In this document: one piece after another, positions 59,218 through 64,000 of the stretch
Layout: every line of letters begins with the position of its first letter
Position numbering within the stretch: position 1 is the first letter of the stretch
Origin: Bacillota bacterium
GTDB taxonomy: Bacteria > Bacillota > Clostridia > Christensenellales > SZUA-584
Length of the DNA stretch: 64,000 nt
NCBI GenBank assembly: GCA_023391105.1
Contig: JAEWBO010000005.1
Location: forward strand, 71,255-135,254
Direction: 5' to 3'
The notes under the pieces: generated by a model
The model's input: the letters and a program-made list of their open reading frames with translations, nothing else
Told to the model about the DNA's origin: nothing
Database searches by the model: none
Program-made: the position numbers and the translations under genes

Positions 59218-60489
59218 ATGAAACAAGTCAACATTGCGCTGATCGGTCTGGGCACTGTCGGTTCGGGCGTATACAAAACAATTGAACAGCAAAAAAGCTA
59301 TATTGAGCACAAGGAAGGGATTTCGCTCAACCTAAAAAAGGTGCTCGCGCTTGCTTATTCGATCGATATTCCGGAGGAGATGAAGGCCAAGGATTTCTAT
59401 AAGGATATCGTCGAGGACGAGACGATTGATATTGTGATCGAGCTGATCGGCGGCGTGAATCCGGCCAAGGAATTCGTGCTGGCGTCTTTAAAAGCTGGCA
59501 AAACGGTGGTCACGGCGAACAAGGAGCTGCTTGCGCGGCATTGGCCAGAGCTCAACGCGGCGGCGCACAAAAGCGGCGCAGGGCTTTACTTTGAGGCGAG
59601 CGTGGGCGGCGGTATTCCGATACTGCGCACCATATGGGAAAGCATGCAGGCCAACGAACTGACCTCGGTTATGGGCATCATCAACGGCACAACCAACTAC
59701 ATCCTGTCCAAGATGGAGGAGGACAAGGCAAGCTTTGAAAGCGTGCTCAAGGAAGCGCAGGCGCTGGGCATGGCGGAAGCCAATCCCAAGAACGATGTGG
59801 AAGGGCTGGACGCGATGTACAAGCTGTCCATCCTCTCGTCCATGGCGTTTCATGCGCGTGTGCCGGTGGAATACATCTACTGCGAAGGCATCACAAGCAT
59901 TACGCAGGAGGATATCGCATATGGCAATGAGCTGGGGTATACGCTGAAGCTGCTCGCGATCGGCAAAAAGCGCGGCAAAACGATTGAAGCGCGCGTGCAT
60001 CCGACGATGATTCCCAAAACGCATCCGCTTGCTTCGGTGCGCGGCGCATTCAACGCGATTTTTCTGCATGGCAACATCGTGGACGATATCATGCTATACG
60101 GGCGCGGCGCGGGCGACATGCCCACGGCAAGCGCTGTCGTCTCCGATGTGCTCTATGCGGCGTGCCAGACCAAGCACCGCTACACCTCGTTCTACAACGA
60201 TGTCAATGTGTCGTCTGAGCTTTCCTTCGAGAACAATTGGGAATGCGAGTTCTTTGTGCGCATACTCGTGCAGGATTCGCCCGGCGTGCTGGCCAAAATC
60301 GCAAGCGTGTTTGGCAAACACAATGTGAGCATCAATTCGGTGGTGCAAAAGGGACAGAGCGAGGAAAGTGTGCCGCTTATTTTTGTGACACACAAGGCCA
60401 AGGAAATCTCCTTAAAGCGTGCTGTGGACGATATCCGCTATATTCCCGAGGTCTTAAGGGTGGCCAACGTCATCCGTGTAGAAAAATAA
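59218..60489 (+). CDS. hom: Homoserine dehydrogenase
   Basis: 423 residues. NAD-binding GLGTVGSGVY, catalytic-domain motifs ANKELLARH, EASVGGGIPIL, NGTTNYILSKM and DVEGLDAMYKL. The C-terminal about 75 residues form an ACT domain (SPGVLAKIASVFGKHNVSINS) for threonine feedback. It makes homoserine for threonine and methionine. Third gene after panT-like and coaX. Confidence 0.97.
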   Translation: MKQVNIALIGLGTVGSGVYKTIEQQKSYIEHKEGISLNLKKVLALAYSIDIPEEMKAKDFYKDIVEDETIDIVIELIGGVNPAKEFVLASLKAGKTVVTANKELLARHWPELNAAAHKSGAGLYFEASVGGGIPILRTIWESMQANELTSVMGIINGTTNYILSKMEEDKASFESVLKEAQALGMAEANPKNDVEGLDAMYKLSILSSMAFHARVPVEYIYCEGITSITQEDIAYGNELGYTLKLLAIGKKRGKTIEARVHPTMIPKTHPLASVRGAFNAIFLHGNIVDDIMLYGRGAGDMPTASAVVSDVLYAACQTKHRYTSFYNDVNVSSELSFENNWECEFFVRILVQDSPGVLAKIASVFGKHNVSINSVVQKGQSEESVPLIFVTHKAKEISLKRAVDDIRYIPEVLRVANVIRVEK

Positions 60490-60507
60490 TCCCTAAGGAG
60501 TCGCGAT

Positions 60508-60855
60508 ATGATTATTAAGGGCGCTGATATGACATCTGAAATCAGAGAGAATATGCGGGGCGGCCAAGGTCAGGTGGATATTTTGCACATTGTTGGAGCG
60601 GATCATCTGCCCGCCAAGTCCCGGCTGTTTTCGCTGGTCACGCTCGAAAAGGGCTGCGGCATAGGTGCGCATCCGCACAGCGGGGAAACCGAAGTCTATT
60701 ATGTGCTGGAGGGCGAGGGTATCATCGACGATAACGGTGAGAAAAAGCCGTTTGTCAAAGGAGACTGCAACGTTTGCGGCGGCGGCACGACTCACGCGGT
60801 GACCAACGAAAAGGAAGAACCGCTTAAAATAATCGCGGTGATTATTAAGGACTGA
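60508..60855 (+). CDS. Small cupin-domain protein
   Basis: 115 residues. Cupin motif 1 (GAHPHSGETEVYYVLEGEG) has two His and a Glu for metal. Motif 2 is less complete, GGGTTHAV with one His. Starts 18 bases after hom and shares its transcript. Function unknown. Confidence 0.85.
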   Translation: MIIKGADMTSEIRENMRGGQGQVDILHIVGADHLPAKSRLFSLVTLEKGCGIGAHPHSGETEVYYVLEGEGIIDDNGEKKPFVKGDCNVCGGGTTHAVTNEKEEPLKIIAVIIKD

Positions 60856-60869
60856 CTTAATTAACAATA

Positions 60870-60906
60870 GAGCCGGGGTCACTTTAAAATTGCTCCCGGC
60901 TCTTTT
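60870..60906 (+). terminator. Terminator of the coaX-hom-cupin operon
   Basis: GAGCCGGG / CCCGGCTC 8-bp stem, then TTTT. Confidence 0.85.
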
Positions 60907-60913
60907 CATATCC

Positions 60914-61171
60914 TTAATTCGAATGTGTGATTGCTTCAATTTGTCTCGTAATATCGTCTAGCGTGTCACGCGCTTCTTCTAAAGACAGTGAGTGGTAATC
61001 ATGATGGCTGACGGCGTGCCACAACTGCAAATGCAGCTTATTAAGCTGCAGCCGCGTTTCGTCCACATCCTTTTGCAGCTTAGCAAAAGCATGCTTTTGC
61101 GCAGCTGAGGGCGGGCGTTTTCTGTCGAAATTCAGATTGCTCAACATGACTTCAATCTTTTGATCTTCCAT
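60914..61171 (-). CDS. Small coiled-coil protein
   Basis: 85 residues from ATG 61171, 2 bases after the stop of the MBL gene. Heptad-like Leu/Ile/Glu pattern; no known domain. A weak ribosome-binding site suggests translational coupling with the upstream gene. Confidence 0.6.
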   Translation of the reverse strand: MEDQKIEVMLSNLNFDRKRPPSAAQKHAFAKLQKDVDETRLQLNKLHLQLWHAVSHHDYHSLSLEEARDTLDDITRQIEAITHSN

Positions 61172-61173
61172 TG

Positions 61174-61998
61174 TCAAATCTCGATAATATCTCCTGCGTT
61201 CATCTTTTGTACACGAGACAGCAGGCTTAATTTCTCCAGCGGCTTCTGGCCTGTGCAATGACCCGTATAAACCTTTTTGATTTTGTTATTTTCAAAGTAT
61301 TTGGCGATTGCGTATATCTCGGACTCCGGCTCTTTTTTAAAGCCGTGTTTGCCGCTGCCGCTCAAATGGAACCCGCCCGCAACGCCTGCAATCGTACCGA
61401 ACTCTTCCTTTGCGCTCATGAGAATGTTGAGCACACCGTGATGTGCGCAGCCTGTAAGCACCACCACGCCGCCTTTTGTCTTAATGGCCACATACAGTTC
61501 ATGATCGAGGGTATCGGCTATAAACTCTCCATCTTTTTTTTCCAGCATCAACGATGCGTAAAGAGGCAGCCGATGAAATTTTTTGATACTCGCTGCCGAT
61601 ATACCATCTGTTAAGTCAATGCGGCCATCAAAAAAATGCAAACGATCTGCATACTTATCGAAAAAAGCCGGATCAAGCCCCGATCTTTCATTTTTACCAA
61701 CACGCTTGGCGTAAAAATCACCGCGGACGGCGGTTTTCAGATAAACTTTGGCCTGACTGTTGATGCCAAGGAAAGCTTCAAGGCCGCCAATATGATCATC
61801 ATGTGCGTGCGATATCACACAGATATCCACTTTGTTAAGGTCAATGCCAAGTAATGTGGCATTGTATACAAATGCATCAGAAGCACCGGTGTCAAACAGT
61901 ATGCGTTTGCCGCTATGTTCAAAATACAAACTCAAACCATGTTCTGCGAGAAATCCGCTCTTTTGTTTGCTGTCTTCGATGAGAGTATATATTTTCAT
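61174..61998 (-). CDS. MBL-fold metallo-hydrolase
   Basis: 274 residues. Metal site SHAHDDHIGG (HxHxDH), further TGCAHHG and C-terminal GHCTG. FDTGASDAFV and EGLEAF-like segments match the group annotated as dihydropterin-aminobenzene phosphate synthase-like or cyclase-type MBL proteins. Substrate not known. Confidence 0.88.
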   Translation of the reverse strand: MKIYTLIEDSKQKSGFLAEHGLSLYFEHSGKRILFDTGASDAFVYNATLLGIDLNKVDICVISHAHDDHIGGLEAFLGINSQAKVYLKTAVRGDFYAKRVGKNERSGLDPAFFDKYADRLHFFDGRIDLTDGISAASIKKFHRLPLYASLMLEKKDGEFIADTLDHELYVAIKTKGGVVVLTGCAHHGVLNILMSAKEEFGTIAGVAGGFHLSGSGKHGFKKEPESEIYAIAKYFENNKIKKVYTGHCTGQKPLEKLSLLSRVQKMNAGDIIEI

Positions 61999-62033
61999 AA
62001 TTCACCTTTATATATGCATATAACGCCGTTGTT

Positions 62034-62384
62034 TTATGCATCTTTTGGGTTCTGTATCATCCTTCTCTCAGCCTCGTATATCTCTTTGATCGACTCAATA
62101 TAAAGTCCATCCAGAATCAAGCTGGCGTTTAAATTTTGGTTGATTTTTTTTTGTTCAAACAGCTTTTTATTCGTTTTGATGACATCGTAGGAAAATAACT
62201 CGAGAATGCTGATATCAAGCCCACGGCATATGGATGATAGCGTATCAAACTGAGGGGCTTTTTTTCCGTTTTCAATATAGGAGAGCGTTGATTGTGCAAT
62301 GCCGGCTTTAAGTGCAAGTTCGCTTTGGGAAACATGTTGACGCTCTCGAAGCTTTCGAATCTTGGCGCCAATTTCTCTATTCAT
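62034..62384 (-). CDS. XRE-family HTH regulator with C-terminal tail
   Basis: 116 residues. HTH (residues 5-65): VSQSELALKAGIAQSTLSYIENGKKAPQ in two parts, then a helical tail (66-116), rich in Asn/Lys/Glu, which may mediate dimerisation. SinR-like layout. Transcribed ahead of the MBL gene 35 bases away and probably in one operon. Confidence 0.88.
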   Translation of the reverse strand: MNREIGAKIRKLRERQHVSQSELALKAGIAQSTLSYIENGKKAPQFDTLSSICRGLDISILELFSYDVIKTNKKLFEQKKINQNLNASLILDGLYIESIKEIYEAERRMIQNPKDA

Positions 62385-62611
62385 TGATATCGCCTTCCTT
62401 TCAAGGCTCTTAGGTATTTATTGTATCACCAAATATTTCAAAAAACAATACGCGCAGTCCATAAAAGGTGAAAGAAATAATGCTGTAGTCATATATTTAT
62501 ATATATAAGATTAAAGAATTATGACAGCCGTTTATATGCGGACAACGGCAAGGCTACATGAAGCATTCATAAAACTCATACTTGTATAGTACAAAATGAA
62601 GGGAGCTTATT

Positions 62612-62893
62612 ATGGATATTGAATTGGCAAATTTCATTGTGAAGGACGCGTATATACTGATCCCTGTTTTATATATGATCGGCTTGCTGCTTAAAAGAAC
62701 ACCCAAGCTTGCCGATTGGCTGATACCGTGGATATTGCTTGGGCTTGGTATGGCGGGCGGATTTTTCTTAGGAGACATGCAGCTTGAAGGGCTGCTGCAA
62801 GGTGTTCTTGTGACGGGTGTGACGGTGTTCTCCAACCAGCTTTATAAGCAGACGATATGCAAATCCAATGAGAATATATCAAAGAAAAGTTAG
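62612..62893 (+). CDS. Phage-holin-like small membrane protein
   Basis: 93 residues with three hydrophobic helices and a charged C-terminus, matching the phage holin family (Hol44/PF16079 type). GGGAG upstream. No phage genes adjoin it, so it is an isolated or domesticated holin. Its neighbour is a spore-surface-type collagen-like protein, but a functional tie is not shown. Confidence 0.75.
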   Translation: MDIELANFIVKDAYILIPVLYMIGLLLKRTPKLADWLIPWILLGLGMAGGFFLGDMQLEGLLQGVLVTGVTVFSNQLYKQTICKSNENISKKS

Positions 62894-63104
62894 GGGACAG
62901 TCTTATCGCATATTGGCTATATCTGAGCCGCCTATTAACCTCTTTTTTGCTATTGGATATTCAAAGCTTGTAACCACTACGCCTTTGTAAGCGAACTGTT
63001 TGAGAGTAAAAATATCAGGATCACACGGAATAATGAGCCAAACTGTGGCATAGGCAGGCTGCGAACATACAATAAAACATAACTATATGGAAGGTTGAAT
63101 TACT

Positions 63105-64000
63105 ATGCCCACAAAATTGCTGCCACTATTAGGTGACACTTATATATCAGGATGTCATGCAGACACTAATTTTTCCGAAAAAGAATTCATTGTGACAGGC
63201 TTTGAATGTCGAGGAAGAAATGTTTATATAAGCTTGATGAATTTTGAAATACCCAGGATGCCAGAAGGATGCGGATTTGTGAGCGCACACTTACGACTGT
63301 ATGTTGACGAGGTGGTCTACTCAAACGATGTCTTATTGTGCCTCAACAGGATTGCATCCGAATTTGATTTTCGCACAGTGACATGGAATACGGCCCCTTC
63401 AATGATTCCCACAGCGATAACGTTTTCTGTGGGGTGCCGACAGGCTAATCAATTTATCGAGGTCGATGTAAGCGACGTGGTAAGGGATGTGTTTGGCAGA
63501 AAACACAAATGCTTAGGGATTGGGCTGACTGGAGCCAAAGCTTCCGATGGGCTTGCGGTTATTGCGAGTTCAAACAACGATAAATCAAATATTGCACCTC
63601 AGCTTATTGTGAACTATGTCAATTCCGGTAAAGGCCCAACGGGGCCAGCTGGTCCAAGAGGAGCCACAGGCCCAACGGGGCCAGCTGGTCCAAGAGGAGC
63701 CACAGGAGCAACGGGACCAACCGGCGCAAGGGGAGCCACAGGAGTTGCGGGACCCACCGGCGCAAGAGGAGCCACCGGCGCAATAGGCGCAACGGGGTCG
63801 ACTGGCGCAAGGGGACCCACAGGTGCAACGGGGCCGACCGGCGCAAGAGGAGCCACCGGCGCCACAGGAGCCGCAGGTGCAACGGGACCCACAGGTGCAA
63901 CGGGACCAACCGGCGCAAGAGGAGCCGCAGGTGCAACGGGACCGACCGGCGCAAGAGGAGCCACCGGCGCCACAGGAGCCGCAGGTGCAACGGGACCCAC
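63105..64000 (+). CDS. DNRLRE-collagen-like surface protein, truncated by the window edge
   Basis: ATG 63105 (GGAAGG upstream); open to 64000, at least 298 residues. Residues 5-170 are a beta-rich domain (VYISLMNFEIP, SAHLRLYVDE, TVTWNTAPS, FIEVDVSDVV and GIGLTG) matching DNRLRE/CBM96-like domains. From residue 175 it is a pure Gly-X-Y collagen-like tract (G-P-T-G-A-R/G-A-T units) with Thr in every repeat, a target for O-glycosylation. BclA-like spore filament proteins have this tract, but an N-terminal DNRLRE is unusual. No signal peptide. Confidence 0.9.
   Translation, partial: MPTKLLPLLGDTYISGCHADTNFSEKEFIVTGFECRGRNVYISLMNFEIPRMPEGCGFVSAHLRLYVDEVVYSNDVLLCLNRIASEFDFRTVTWNTAPSMIPTAITFSVGCRQANQFIEVDVSDVVRDVFGRKHKCLGIGLTGAKASDGLAVIASSNNDKSNIAPQLIVNYVNSGKGPTGPAGPRGATGPTGPAGPRGATGATGPTGARGATGVAGPTGARGATGAIGATGSTGARGPTGATGPTGARGATGATGAAGATGPTGATGPTGARGAAGATGPTGARGATGATGAAGATGP
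63627..64000 (+). repeat. Collagen-like Gly-X-Y coding repeat
   Basis: About 41 Gly-X-Y triplets (9-18-base units such as GGCGCAAGAGGAGCCACC) up to the window edge, with several near-identical copies. Length is probably variable between strains. Confidence 0.9.

Noticed and set aside
63614..64000. Minus-strand Pro/Ala/Val-rich open frames opposite the collagen-like gene
   Set aside because: They are antisense shadows of the Gly-X-Y repeat; no start, no ribosome-binding site and repetitive composition explained by the plus strand.
1..64000. CRISPR arrays, tRNA or rRNA genes
   Set aside because: Looked for regular direct repeats with spacers and for T-arm motifs (GGTTCRANTCC); none seen. The only regular repeats are collagen codons.
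62612..64000. Prophage edge suggested by the holin-like gene
   Set aside because: No capsid, tail, integrase or lysin genes nearby; the collagen-like neighbour fits spore-surface biology better than phage tail fibre, though tail fibres with collagen repeats exist.

Overview
The window looks like a chromosomal segment of an anaerobic, endospore-forming member of the Clostridia (Bacillota). Reasons: strong GGAGG ribosome-binding sites, A/T-rich sigma-A promoters, a T-box ahead of glyS, an oxygen-sensitive class III ribonucleotide reductase (nrdD/nrdG), spore-maturation genes spmA/spmB, a SpoVT/AbrB-type regulator, a Spo0E-like protein and, at the right edge, a collagen-like surface protein of the exosporium type. 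By eye most genes have near-balanced base composition, while a few islands (39.0-39.6 kb, 51.3-53.2 kb, 57.1-57.6 kb) are clearly A/T-rich and probably acquired.

Layout. 0-9.4 kb: two tandem VanW-domain proteins, a zinc-ribbon protein, an Lrp/AsnC regulator coupled to an aminotransferase, an azoreductase-like flavoprotein, a calcium-loop protein, radA and a membrane protein. 9.5-13 kb: a MacAB-like adaptor/ATPase/permease operon, ending in duplicated terminator hairpins, a palindromic repeat and a frameshifted Y1 (RAYT-like) transposase. 14.3-16.8 kb: a polar amino-acid ABC importer on the minus strand. 16.9-25.4 kb: trmN6-rsmI, abrB, spmAB, an ABC-F protein, two RNA-modification genes, then nrdG. 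25.4-31.2 kb: nrdD with a probable NrdR-controlled promoter, and a metG-tatD-radical SAM operon. 31.3-39.6 kb: an accessory zone of small regulators, two CAT-fold acyltransferases, a CPBP protease, a TIGR02996/LRR-like protein and small membrane proteins. 39.8-43.8 kb: T-box-controlled glyS, and amtB-glnK behind an unusual leader with tandem terminator-like repeats. 43.9-51.2 kb: a divergent pseudouridine synthase, an L,D-transpeptidase, a Spo0E-like protein with a PAS-PP2C phosphatase, an iron alcohol dehydrogenase, an alpha/beta hydrolase and a GH5 enzyme. 51.3-53.2 kb: an A/T-rich two-gene cassette (AAA ATPase plus a PD-(D/E)XK-like protein). 53.4-64 kb: rplM-rpsI, an MFS transporter, rarA, fosX, a pantothenate uptake and kinase pair, hom, a cupin, an MBL-fold hydrolase, a regulator, a holin-like protein and the collagen-like gene that runs off the edge.

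Best candidate for an undescribed system: the 51.36-53.23 kb cassette. It pairs an SMC/RecF-like ATPase without a TOPRIM domain with a small protein carrying D-x13-E-x-K, has its own terminator, differs in composition from both neighbours, and resembles known ATPase-plus-effector phage-defence modules without matching one I can name. Second is the amtB leader, with two near-identical tandem terminator-like repeats (and a third hairpin before them) between a clear promoter and the ammonium transporter.

I saw no rRNA, tRNA or CRISPR array. Functions are assigned from visible motifs and remembered family patterns; no database search was run.
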